Shown: in pieces, positions 9,003-19,060 of the stretch
How positions within the stretch are numbered: position 1 is the stretch's first letter
Layout: each line of letters starts with the position of its first letter
NCBI GenBank assembly: GCA_015847255.1
Contig: JADLZK010001386.1
Span: forward strand, 62,001-126,000
Direction of reading: 5' to 3'
From: Hyparrhenia diplandra
Taxonomy: Eukaryota; Streptophyta; Magnoliopsida; Poales; Poaceae
DNA: 64,000 nt
Made by a program: the position numbers and the translations under genes
The notes under the pieces: model-generated
Database searches by the model: none
Told to the model about the DNA's origin: nothing
The model's input: the letters and a program-made list of their open reading frames with translations, nothing else

Positions 9003-10727
9003 TGAAATCTCATGTTTGGTTTTGGAAATTGATGACACACTTGTGGACTAATCCTTTGCTCTAAGTGATGACTATGAGATAGGATTAGAAGGATGATAAG
9101 GAGCATGATGATCATGAACATGGATGATGATGGTGGACATGATGGATCGTCAAGCTCGGTGATCGGCTTGAGAGGAACCCGGGAGATCAAGGCAAAGGTA
9201 TCTTGATAGGGTTCTCCTTTCGGTGATCAAGACACGATAGAGCGTGTGATCACATTATAGGATAGATAGCCGACTATCAAGAGGGAATGCCGCGACAATC
9301 CTTTAGTGAAGTGCTTCTAGGTCCAATTGACTTGCATATTGCATTTAGGACAATGAGAGCACTAACTTCGTTCTTGCCTAACTTATCGACGTGCTAACAT
9401 TGGTGATAACGTGGTCATCTTGGACGTGTTGGCAACCCATGGCAAGAGGTGAAGCAAGTTTGAAGCAAAGAGCAAAGAAAAAAGATTGAGAAGGCTGGCG
9501 AGAAAAGGTGACCGGACGCGACGGTCTCGGCCGGACGCAGTACCGGTGCCTCGGTCGGGCGTCCGATAAAAATAACGAAAAGCATGTTTTGGACTTCGAC
9601 AGCGGTGGATCGGCCGGACCTTCGGCCGGAACACGGATAGGAAGCAGCGATTGGACGCGCGAAGGAGGGCGCCAGCCGTGGGCCTGAAGTTTGTCGGATG
9701 CGGCCGGAAGCACCGGCCGGACCCACGACCGGACCGGGCTGGTGGTTCGGTCGGTCGCGTCCGGTCGATCTTGTAACAAATTTTTTAGAGCAACGGCTCT
9801 ATTTCGAGGGGGTCTATATATTCTTGGATGGCGGTTCTTGGAGCTCCCTCTTGCACATTTGAACACTCTAACTTGCTAGTGAGCTTGTGAGACTCCTCTC
9901 CACTCATCTCTCCATCCATAACTTCGAATTTTTGGTGAGATTGAGAGTGATAAGTGCATTGCATTGGTGGTTGCATCTAGAGGCACTTCATCCTTGGAGA
10001 AGCCGCGGGATTCTTGTTTTCTTAGAAATTTGCCCGGTTCCCTAGCGGCTTGGAGCAAGAGACGGTGTTGAGCTCAAGTGGAGCTTGTTTGAGGCCACAC
10101 CGGTGGTGATTGTGAGGGGTCGTTTCTTACCCCGCGAGAGATTCATGAAAGGAGCACTAGTGGATTGCTCGTGGCTTGTTGGACCCTCTCTTGTGATCGT
10201 TTGCTTGAGCTCCCATAGGGGATTTGGCACCGCCATTGCTTAGCATACGTCAAGTGAGTGTGTCGCCACAACGGGGACTTAGCGTCTTAGGCAAGCACGT
10301 GAACCTCGGTGAAAAATCATCGTGTCACTTGTTCTTGCTCGTTGGAGATTTCTTAGTGATCACGGTGATTGGCTACAACCTCGACACTACTCCGGTGGTA
10401 TTGTATTCTAGCACCTCTTGCATTACTTTGGTAGTATATCTTGTTAGGGTGCTAGTGTGAGTAGCTTGTTTAGTTAGCTTAGCCTTGTTAGCTCCTAGTG
10501 GTAGAATTAGTTAGTGTATCTTGTCCACCTAGGAGTAACTTAGCAACCTAGCCTTTGAGTGTGATTAGAGATCATAAAATTGCTAGAATTGCTAGGAGGC
10601 TTGCATAGCTAGCTTGAAGCTTTTGCTTATTCGCTACGCCGTCTTATTTACTAACCGCCTTGCTTAGTGTTGTTTGTAGAATTTTTAATAGGCTATTCAC
10701 CCCCCCTCTAGCCATTAGGACCTTTCA
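9003..10727 (+). repeat. 5' LTR of the Sirevirus
   Basis: This 1725-bp LTR runs from TGAAATCTC to GACCTTTCA, with TGAAA/TTTCA as terminal inverted repeat. It aligns along its whole length with 15960-17700, with scattered substitutions and small indels. A GC-rich, CG-dense block (about 9485-9770) full of CCGGACG/CGTCCG-like palindromic pieces precedes a TATA motif at 9815-9820. Confidence 0.93.
9815..9820 (+). promoter_or_regulatory. TATA box in Sirevirus 5' LTR
   Basis: GGTCTATATATTCTTGG lies directly after the CG-dense block; the same motif is at about 16788-16795 in the 3' LTR. The spacing to the gag start fits a long leader. Confidence 0.55.
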
Positions 10728-10729
10728 AG

Positions 10730-10746
10730 TGGTATCAAAGCCGAGG
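10730..10746 (+). other. Primer binding site of the Sirevirus (tRNA-Met type)
   Basis: TGGTATCAAAGCCGAGG, two bases after the LTR, matches the initiator-tRNA-Met primer site (TGGTATCAGAGCC type) common in plant copia elements. Confidence 0.88.
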
Positions 10747-10784
10747 CACCGTATTTGTGAGGCTTAACATCCTACGGTGACAAA

Positions 10785-12866
10785 ATGGCAATGACTTTTC
10801 ATGTCAACAACACCAAGAAGGCGCCACCTTTCGATGGCACCAACTTTGCCTATTGGAAGGTGAAGATGACCACACACCTCAAGTCAATCAATAGAGAAGT
10901 GTGGGTTGTGACCGAGAACAAGTTTGAGGTGGCAAAGCCAAATGAGCCAACCGCGGCCGAAGACAAGAAGCTATACGTCAATGATGTGGCCGTGAGTGCT
11001 TTTCATGAGGCATTCAACGATAGAGTGTTTGAGCAAGTCAAGTCACTCACCGTTGCTCATGAGATTTGGAAGAAGCTAGAAGAGTACTATGAGGGCACCG
11101 AAGGCGTCAATCAAGCAAAGGCCTATATCAAGCTTGAGCAATTCAATAGCTTCAAGATGGAAGAAGATGAGACCGTGTCGGAGATGTTTCACCGCATGCA
11201 AGTGTTGGTGAATGATCTCAATGCTCTAGGAGAAGAGATCAAGGACAAGACCTTCAACATGAAGTTCTTGAGGTGTTTGCCCGAGCGGTTTGGGATGTTC
11301 ATCACCGTGCTAGTGAGGTCAAATTTGAAGGATTTGACTCCCAACCAATTGCTTGATGAGGTCATGACCGATGACTCCTATAGAGATGACAAGAAAAAGC
11401 AAGAGCTCATCAACAAGGCAAACAAGAAGGTCAAGGAAGAAGAGAAGAAAGAGGACAAGAAGAGTTTGGCACTCAAGGCAAGCTCTTCATCCAAGGGCAA
11501 GAAGAAGAAGGAAGAATCAAGTGATGAAGAGGATGGTACCTCTACAAGTGGAAGTGAAGTGGATGAGCAAATGACTCTCTTTGTGAGGAGATTGGGAAAG
11601 TTTGTGAAGAAGAACTACATCTCCAAGAACAAGAAGAAGCAATCATCCAAGAAGAAGACCAAGGATGGCAAGAATGAAGACAACATGACATGCTTTCGTT
11701 GCCATGATGATTGTCACTTGATTGCCGAGTGCCCATATGAAAGTGATGATGAGAAGGGCATCAAGAAAGCAAGAAAGAAGAATGATGCCAAGAATGAGAA
11801 GGAGAAGAAGCCCAAGAAGAAGAATGAGTCACATGTGGCTATGTGGGATAGTGATGGCTCATCCTCTTCAAGTGATGAAGAAGAGGAGAAGAAGAACAAG
11901 AAGAAGGGACAAGCTCACCTTGCTATGCATGACAAGATCTCCCTCTTCGACACTCCTTCCTCATGCTTCATGGCTAAGGCCACCAAGGTACAATCTATCA
12001 CTAGTGATGATGATGATAGTGATAGTGATAGTGGTGATGAGGAGCAAACACTCACTAGGGAGGAATTGCAAAGCATGCTTGATGATTGCATTGTCATGTT
12101 CAAGCAAAGTAGGAAGGAATGCAAGGGCTTGCGTAAGGAAACAAAGAGCCTTAAGCAAGAACTTGATGAGCTTCGGGCATCTTATGAGAGTCTAGAGGTA
12201 GACCATAAGAAGCTTGAGAAATCTCATTCTAAGTTAGAGAAAGCTCATTCCTCTGTACTAGAAGAGCACAAATTGTGCCTAGTTGTTGAAAATGTTGATA
12301 CATCCAATGCAAGCATCATGTGTGACATTCTTGTTGATGAATCAACCCCCAAGTGTGAGACCTCCACTAGCTCTATCACTAGCATATCCATCACTAGTGA
12401 AGATAATGACAACCCTATGCTTATTCATGAGAATGCTTGCTTAAAGAGGGAAGTAAAAGAGCTCAATCACACCTTGGCTAAGGCTTATGGTGGTGAGGAC
12501 CGCTTGCTTATGTGCTTGGGTAGCCAAAGGGCATCCTTATACAAGGAGGGCTTAGGCTATATCCCCAAGAAAGGCAAGGCCGCCTATGTGACTCACAAGA
12601 CTCGTTTTGTGAAGAGCAATGGTAGCTATTGCAAAGCTTGCAAGCAAGTTGGTCATGTGGAGCAAAAGTGCATGAACAAGAGGACCAATGTTTCTTCCAT
12701 CAAGCTTGATAATTCATATATGCTTGTGAAGAAGAATAATGGTGTTCGTGCTAGGTACATTGGTACACCATGGATGGGCTCAAAGAAGAAAGCCATTTGG
12801 GTACCAAAGGCCTTGGTGACTAACCTTGAAGGACCCAAGCAACATTGGATACCTAAGAAGAATTGA
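10785..12866 (+). CDS. gag: Sirevirus gag, 693 codons, intact frame
   Basis: Gag is the structural protein of the virus-like particle. The UBN2-type capsid domain fills residues 1-210, with PFDGTNFAYWKVKMTTHL near the N-terminus and EMFHRMQVLVNDLNALGEE around 130-150. A Lys/Glu/Ser-rich acidic-basic region follows at about 210-400. One CX2CX4HX4C zinc knuckle (CFRCHDDCHLIAEC) lies near residue 305 and a second (CKACKQVGHVEQKC) near 615. Between them is a long heptad-like coiled coil (about 440-510). The start is the first ATG after the primer site and matches the usual gag N-terminus. No stop or frameshift is seen. Gln is encoded only by CAA and Leu hardly ever by CTG. It ends in TGA, and pol starts in another frame. 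Confidence 0.9.
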   Translation: MAMTFHVNNTKKAPPFDGTNFAYWKVKMTTHLKSINREVWVVTENKFEVAKPNEPTAAEDKKLYVNDVAVSAFHEAFNDRVFEQVKSLTVAHEIWKKLEEYYEGTEGVNQAKAYIKLEQFNSFKMEEDETVSEMFHRMQVLVNDLNALGEEIKDKTFNMKFLRCLPERFGMFITVLVRSNLKDLTPNQLLDEVMTDDSYRDDKKKQELINKANKKVKEEEKKEDKKSLALKASSSSKGKKKKEESSDEEDGTSTSGSEVDEQMTLFVRRLGKFVKKNYISKNKKKQSSKKKTKDGKNEDNMTCFRCHDDCHLIAECPYESDDEKGIKKARKKNDAKNEKEKKPKKKNESHVAMWDSDGSSSSSDEEEEKKNKKKGQAHLAMHDKISLFDTPSSCFMAKATKVQSITSDDDDSDSDSGDEEQTLTREELQSMLDDCIVMFKQSRKECKGLRKETKSLKQELDELRASYESLEVDHKKLEKSHSKLEKAHSSVLEEHKLCLVVENVDTSNASIMCDILVDESTPKCETSTSSITSISITSEDNDNPMLIHENACLKREVKELNHTLAKAYGGEDRLLMCLGSQRASLYKEGLGYIPKKGKAAYVTHKTRFVKSNGSYCKACKQVGHVEQKCMNKRTNVSSIKLDNSYMLVKKNNGVRARYIGTPWMGSKKKAIWVPKALVTNLEGPKQHWIPKKN

Positions 12867-12889
12867 TCTTATTTTGTAGGTCAATTATC

Positions 12890-13440
12890 GTGCTGGAGGA
12901 GAGCATTGGATAACGGATAGTGGGTGCACTCAACACATGACCGGGGATTCTTATATGTTCAAGTCTATTAGCATCAAGGGTATTGATGAATATGAATCAA
13001 TCGCATTTGGCAATGACAAGAAAGGCAATGTGTTGGGGCTAGGCAAGATTGCTATCACTCAAGAGAAAAGCTTGTCAAAGGTGTTGCTAGTTGATCATCT
13101 TGATTACAACCTATTGTCGGTTTCTCAACTTTGTGATCATGGCTACAAATGTATATTCACAAGCCAAGAAGTTGAAGTGGTTAGTGGTGATGGTGCCAAT
13201 ATGATCTTCAAGGGATTTAGATATGGTGATCTCTATCTTGTTGACTTCAACTCAAAAGAAGCCAAGTTGATAACATGTTTACTCTCAAAGGCTAGCAAAG
13301 GATGGTTGTGGCATAGAAGGCTTGGTCATGTTGGAATGAAGCAATTGAACAAGTTGATGAAGCATGACTTGGTTAGAGGCTTGAATGATGTGAAGTTTGA
13401 GAAGGACAAACCTTGTGGAGCATGTCAAGCCGGCAAGTAA
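12890..13440 (+). pseudogene. pol: Sirevirus protease and integrase zinc domain
   Basis: The frame reads HWITDSGCTQHMTG, where D-S-G is the copia-type protease active site, then a protease body with LLSVSQLCDHGY. The GAG-pre-integrase domain follows with WLWHRRLGHVGMKQLNKLM and CGACQAGK, forming an HHCC zinc site. A stop (TAA at 13438-13440) interrupts the frame before the integrase core. The segment lies downstream of gag and in a different frame. Confidence 0.85.
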
Positions 13441-13965
13441 CATGGCAATGCACATCCAACCAAGAGCACAATGAGTACAAGCAAGGCATTTGAGTTGTTG
13501 CACATGGACTTGTTTGGGCCAACATCATACTCTAGCATTGGTGGCAACAAGTATGGTTTTGTCATAGTTTATGACTACACTAGATACACATGGGTGTTCT
13601 TTTGCATGACAAGAATGATGTGTTTGAGCTTTTCAAGACATTTGTCAAGAGGGTTCAAAATGAGTTTGAGACATCCATCAAGAAGATTAGGAGTGACAAT
13701 GGAAGTGAATTCAAGAACATAAGAATTGAAGAGTTATGTGATAAGCTTGGAATTGGACATCAATTCTCACCAACCTACACTCCTCAATCCAATGGTGTAG
13801 TTGAGAGAAAGAATAGAACCTTGATTGAAATGGCAAGATCAATGCTTAATGAGTACAATGTTAGCCATTCCTTTTGGGCGAAGCAATCAACACGGTTTGC
13901 TATTGTAGCAACCGACTCTATTGCCATGGGATGCTTGGCAAGACACCATATGAGTTACTCAATGG
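13441..13965 (+). pseudogene. pol: Sirevirus integrase core, frameshifted and C-terminally deleted
   Basis: Integrase would insert the cDNA. The first catalytic Asp lies in ELLHMDLFGPTSY. After a frameshift near 13600 the second Asp is in IRSDNGSEFKN and the Glu in NGVVERKNRTLIEMARSM. A further frame change follows HSFWAKQ at about 13890. The tail reads like GKTPYELLNGRKP and then joins directly to RT sequence near 13985. The C-terminal part of integrase and the N-terminal half of RT are therefore deleted. Confidence 0.82.
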
Positions 13966-14949
13966 AAGGAAGCCCATTGTTTGTGTTGCAAATATATATT
14001 GATGACATTATCTTTGGGTCAACCAATCAAGAGTTTTGTCAAGAGTTTGCAAAGATGGTGGCCAATGAGTTTGAGATGTCAATGCTTGGAGAGCTCACAT
14101 TCTTCCTTGGACTTCAAATCAAGCAATTGAAGAATGACACATTCATTAGTCAAGGCAAGTACATCAAAGACATGATCAAGAAGTTTGATCTACAAGATGC
14201 CAAGTCAATGTCCACACCAATGGCAACCAATGGAAGCCTAGACCCCCGATCCAAGTGGCAACATGGTTGAACAAAAGAAATATCGGTCCATGATTGGTAG
14301 TTTGCTCTATGCAACCGCATCAAGACCGGACATTGCATTTAGTGTGGGCATGTGTGCTAGATATCAATCCGATCCAAGAGAAAGTCACCTCAAGGCAACT
14401 AAGAGGATTGTGAGGTACTTGAAGGGCACACAAGATGTTGGACTATGGTATCCAAAGGGATCCAAGTTTGATTTGATTGGATATTCGGATTCCGACTATG
14501 GAGGGTGCAAGATCAATAGAATGAGCACAAGTGGCACATGTCAATTCCTTGGAAGGTCACTAGTTTCATGGTCTTCAAAGAAGCAAAATAGTGTTGCTCT
14601 CTCAACCGCCGAAGCCGAATACATTAGTGCGGGAAGTTGTTGCACTCAATTGCTTTGGATGAGGTCAACATTGAAGGATTTTGGATTCCAATTTGACAAA
14701 GTCCCATTGTATTGTGACAATGAAAGTGCAAGGAAGATGACCCAAAATCGGTTCAACATCCAAGAACAAAGCACATTGATATACGACACCACTTCATAAG
14801 AGATCATCAACAAAAGGGTGACATTTGTATCATGGGCATTGGCAATAGAAGATCAACTAGCCGACATATTCACCAAGCCACTTGATGAGAAGAGGTTTTG
14901 CATGCTAAAGGGAGAATTGAACATTATTGACTTCTCCAACTTGAGTTGA
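13966..14949 (+). pseudogene. pol: Sirevirus RT C-terminal half plus RNase H
   Basis: RT resumes at the catalytic motif IYIDDIIFGSTN (YxDD), followed by FFLGLQIKQL and STPMATNGSLD. After a frame change near 14265, RNase H reads YRSMIGSLLYATASRPDIAF, then the catalytic GYSDSDYGG and ALSTAEAEYISA. The frame breaks again at about 14799. Its true terminus (FTKPLDEKRFCMLKGELNII) ends at the TGA at 14947-14949. The palm N-terminus is missing. Confidence 0.85.
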
Positions 14950-15942
14950 TGCACCCCACTTATATGACATGCCTCTCCTTCGACAAACCCAAGGTAAAAG
15001 TTGTTTGTCATGGCATTCATATGTTGCTAAGGACTTGTTAGTGCATCTAGCCATCTTGCATGCTTAATAGGCTCATTCATGAAAAATAAAATGCTTTCAA
15101 TATATGTGTGGCACCACTATTGCTTTGATTGGTTCTATGAACTAGTGGTGGCATATGACATGTTTATGTGCTTGCAATCCTAGTGTCAACTCTAGAAAAT
15201 GCGCAATTGATGTGTATTCTAACATGGTGCAAGATAACCCTTATGTATATGAGGTGTGAAAAAGCTTGTCCTTGGTTCAAACTTGAATACATGGAAAGGC
15301 AAGTGATCTAGATGAGACCACATGTGATACTTTGATTGACTTGATTTCTCTCATTTACACCTTTTTGGTGATTGTTGACAAAAGGGGAGAAATAAGTCAC
15401 AAAGATGTTGGAAAGAATCACACAAATAGGGGAGCAAGCTCATAGACTATTTGTGCATTTGTATGTGCATGATCATAATGAAATGTTGCATTGGCAATCT
15501 AAATTCAATATTCATGATTGCTTGGTGTATGCTAGTTTTTTGAAAATTGATTGGTGATTGACCAACTAGCATGCATAGGATGTATCTAGACAAAGCTCAC
15601 ATTTTAGCCTATAATGTTGATCTCATGGGGTATGTTGAGTTTTGATGAATGTCTAGTTACATTGATGCTAAGGACTCCGATGGTTTCATGCTTCAAAGGT
15701 CCGAATTCTAGAACCTTAGCATCTCTTTTGGTATTAGTATCTCTCCCCAAGATTTCTATCCATACATATGTGCCAACTTGATCCAAACACATGGAAGCAC
15801 ATATGTAGGGGAGCTACTACTACCAAAAACCGAACCTTGAAATGTTTGTCCAATCCTTGATTTATGATCAAAATGCTATGGGCAAGCAATTCAAGTTCAA
15901 TTGATTTTATTTCAAATCTTTGTGAGTTTGGTTGTCATCAAT
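14950..15942 (+). other. 3' non-coding region of the Sirevirus
   Basis: No coding potential is visible. The region carries PPT-like motifs before the real one, for example ACAAAAGGGGAGA at 15379-15391 and AGGGGAGC near 15428 and 15805. Such repeated polypurine motifs are characteristic of Sireviruses. An envelope-like ORF, present in some members of this group, is not seen. Confidence 0.7.
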
Positions 15943-15959
15943 TACCAAAAAGGGGAGAT
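15943..15959 (+). other. Polypurine tract of the Sirevirus
   Basis: ACCAAAAAGGGGAGAT is immediately upstream of the 3' LTR TGAAATCTC. It is the usual tract in Maximus/SIRE elements. Confidence 0.85.
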
Positions 15960-17700
15960 TGAAATCTCATGTTTGGTTTTGGAAATTGATGACACACTTG
16001 TGGACTAATCCTTTGCTCTAAGTGATGACTATGAGATAGGATTAGAAGGATGACAAGGAGCATGATGATCATGAACATGGACGATGATGGTGGACATGAT
16101 GGATCGTCAAGCTCGGTGATCGGCTTGAGAGGAACCCGGGAGATCAAGGCAAAGGTATCTTGATAGGGTTTTTCTTTCGGTGATCAAGACACGATAGAGC
16201 GCGTGTGATCACATTATAGGATAGATAGCCGACTATCAAGAGGGAATGCCGTGACAATCCTTTGGTGAAGTGCTTCTAGGTCCAATTGACTTGCATATTG
16301 CATTTAGGACAATGAGAGCACTAACTTCGTTCTTGCCTAACTTATCGACGTGCTAACATTGGTGATAACGTGGTCATCTTGGACGTGTTGGCAACCCATG
16401 GCAAGAGGCAAAGCAAGTTTGAAGCAAAGAGCAAAGAAAAAAGATTGAGAAGCTGGCGAGAGGTGACCGGACGCGACGGTCTCTGACGGCCGGGACTTGA
16501 GGCACCGGTGGCTCCGGTCAGGGCGTCCGATCAAAATAACAGAAAGCATGTTTTGGACTTCGACGCGGTGGATCGACCGGACCTTTCGACCGGAACCGGG
16601 GCCGGAAGCGGCGGCCGGCCGGGCGCGAAAGGAGGCGCCCGGCCGTGGGCCCGAAGTTTGTCGGATGGGGCCCGGAAGCACCGCCGGACCCATGACCCCG
16701 ACTACCTGGTGGTTCGGTCAATGCGTCCGGTCCGGTCGTCTGAAAAGCAAATTTTTTAGAGCAACGGCTCTATTTTGAGGGGGGGCTCTATATATTCTTG
16801 GATGGCGGTTCTTGGAGCTCCCTCTTGCACATTTGAACACTCTAATTTGCTAGTGAGCTTGTGAGACTCCTCTCCACTCATCTCTCCATCCATAACTCGA
16901 ATTTTTGGTGAGATTGAGAGTGATAGAAGTGCATTGCATTGGTGGTTGCATCTAGAGGCACTTCATCCTTGGAGAAGCCGTGGGATTCTTGTTTTCTTGG
17001 GAATTTGCCCGGTTCCCTAGCGGCTTGGAGCAAGAGGCGGTGTTGAGCTCAAGTGGAGCTTGTTTGAGGCCACACCGGTGGTGATTGTGAGGGGTCGTTC
17101 CTTACCCCGTGGGAGATTCGCGAAAGGAGCACTAGTGGATTGCTCGTGGCTTGTTGGACCCTCTCTTGTGATCGTTTGCTTGAGCTCCCATAGGGGATTT
17201 GGCACCGGCCATTGCTTAGCATACGTCAAGTGAGTGTGTCGCCACAACGGGGACTTAGCGTGCGGCAAGCACGTGAACCTCGGTGTAAAAAATCATTGTG
17301 TCACTTGTTCTTGCTCGTTGGAGATTTCTTGGTGATCATGGTGATTGGCTACAACCTCGACACTACTCCGGTGGTATTGTATTCTTGCACCTCTTGCATT
17401 ACTTTGGTAGTATATCTTGTTAGGGTGCTAGTGTGAGTAGCTTGTTTAGTTAGCTTAGCCTTGTTAGCTCCTAGTGGTAGAATTAGTTAGTGTATCTTGT
17501 CCACCTAGGAGTAACTTAGCAACCTAGCCTTTGAGTGTGATTAGAGATCATAGAATTGCTAGAATTGCTAGGAGGCTTGCATAGCTAGCTTGAAGCTTTT
17601 GCTTATTCGCTACGCCGTCTTATTTACTAACCGCCTTGCTTAGTGTTGTTTGTAGAATTTTTAATAGGCTATTCCCCCCTCTAGCCATTAGGACCTTTTA
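15960..17700 (+). repeat. 3' LTR of the Sirevirus
   Basis: This 1741-bp copy of 9003-10727 ends CCTTTTA instead of CCTTTCA and is followed exactly by the target duplicate GAAGA. It keeps the CG-dense block (about 16450-16745) and the TATA motif at about 16788. Confidence 0.93.
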
Positions 17701-19060
17701 GAAGATAGTAAGGGATGTGCAGATTAAAATTGGGAATTTAGAGATCTTGACCTCTCTAATAGTATTACCCGGGTTGAGTTTGGATGTTGTTCTGGGAATG
17801 AATTGGATGAAGACTTGGGGAGTAATTATAGACACCCTGAATAGGGTCATCCTTTTGAGAGATCCCCGTGATGAAAAAGAACATCAGATAATTCTTCCCC
17901 AAACACCTAATCTGAATCGTGTCTCAGCTGCTCTACAAGTTACTAGAATCTCGGATATACTAGTGGTATGTGAGTTTCCCGATGTTTTTTCGGAAGACTT
18001 ACCAGGATTACCAGCAGACAAAGATGTAGAGTTTGCCATAGAGCTTCTACCAGGAACAGCACCAATATCTAGAAGACCTTATAGGATGCCGCCCAATGAA
18101 TTGGCTGAGTTGAAAGTTCAAATACAAGAATTGCTAGAGAAAGGTTTGATCAGACCAAGCTCTTCACCATGGGGATGTCCTGCTCTTTTTGTGAAGAAGA
18201 AGGACCAATCTTTGAGAATGTGTGTGGATTACCGACCCCTCAATGCGGTGACAGTTAAGAAAAAGCATCCTTTGCCACGCATTGACATTCTTTTTGATCA
18301 GTTGTCCAAGGCTAAAGTTTTCTCCAAGATCGACCTTCGTTCAGGCTATCATCAAATCAAGATCAGGCCACAAGATATTCCAAAGATAGCTTTTTCTACA
18401 AGATATGGGCTATATGAGTATATTGTCATGTCTTTTGGCTTGACAAATGCCCCAGCTCATTTTATGTGCCTAATGAATTCGGTATTCATGCCCGAATTAG
18501 ACAAATTCGTGGTTATGTTTATCGATGATATTTTGGTATATTCAGAGAATGAAGAAGACCATGCAGCGCATCTCAGAATAGTGTTAGCCAGGCTCACAGA
18601 GCACAAACTGTATGCCAAGTTTAGCAAATGTGAGTTTTGGTTGAAGAAGGTACAATTTCTTGGACATGTACTCTTAGAAGATGGAATTTCAGTGGATCCA
18701 AGTAAAGTTCAAGAAGTCATGGATTGGAAGGCGCCGACCTCTGTTACAGAGATTCGGAGTTTTCTTGGTTTAGCCGGGTATTATCGTCGATTCATACCTG
18801 ACTTTTCTAAGATCACCAAACCTATGACCAGATTATTGCAGAAGGATGAGAAGTTTGTGTGGACACCGGAGTGTGAGATAGCTTTTCGTACACTACGAGA
18901 GTTGTTAACAACCGCTCCCGTGCTTGCACAACCAGATATAGAGAAACCTTTTGATGTGTTTTGCGATGCATGTGGTACAGGTCTTGGGTGTGTACTCATG
19001 CAAGAAGGAAGAGTGATTGCCTATGCATCACGACAATTACGCAAACATGAAGTGAATTAA
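17701..19060 (+). CDS. pol: Element D pol, part 1: protease C-terminus, RT, start of RNase H
   Basis: Continuous frame of 447 codons from the Met at 17717. The protease end VLPGLSLDVVLGMNWM is at residues 16-32. RT occupies about 95-345, with MCVDYRPLNAVTVKKKHPLP, LRSGYHQI, YIVMSFGLTNAP and the catalytic FIDD at residues 268-271. RNase H follows with its first catalytic Asp at residue 417 (VFCDACGTGLG). The frame ends at TAA (19058-19060) where relatives read Tyr (HEVNYPTHDLELAAVV type), so this is a single nonsense mutation inside RNase H. The true polyprotein began in gag, upstream of the Sirevirus. The 17717 Met is only the first Met after the insertion, not a real start. Confidence 0.88.

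Larger units (their letters stand above)
9003..17700 (+). mobile_element. Ty1/copia Sirevirus (Maximus/SIRE type), TSD GAAGA
   Basis: A complete element: 5' LTR, tRNA-Met primer site, long gag with zinc knuckles, protease, integrase, truncated RT, RNase H, a 1 kb 3' non-coding region, polypurine tract and 3' LTR. GAAGA flanks it exactly (8998-9002 and 17701-17705). The LTRs start TGAAATCTC; the 5' copy ends CCTTTCA and the 3' copy CCTTTTA. Sirevirus hallmarks are the long gag with a C-terminal coiled-coil region and repeated AAAAGGGGAGA motifs before the true polypurine tract. It splits the protease of element D. An internal deletion in pol makes it non-autonomous. Confidence 0.93.
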
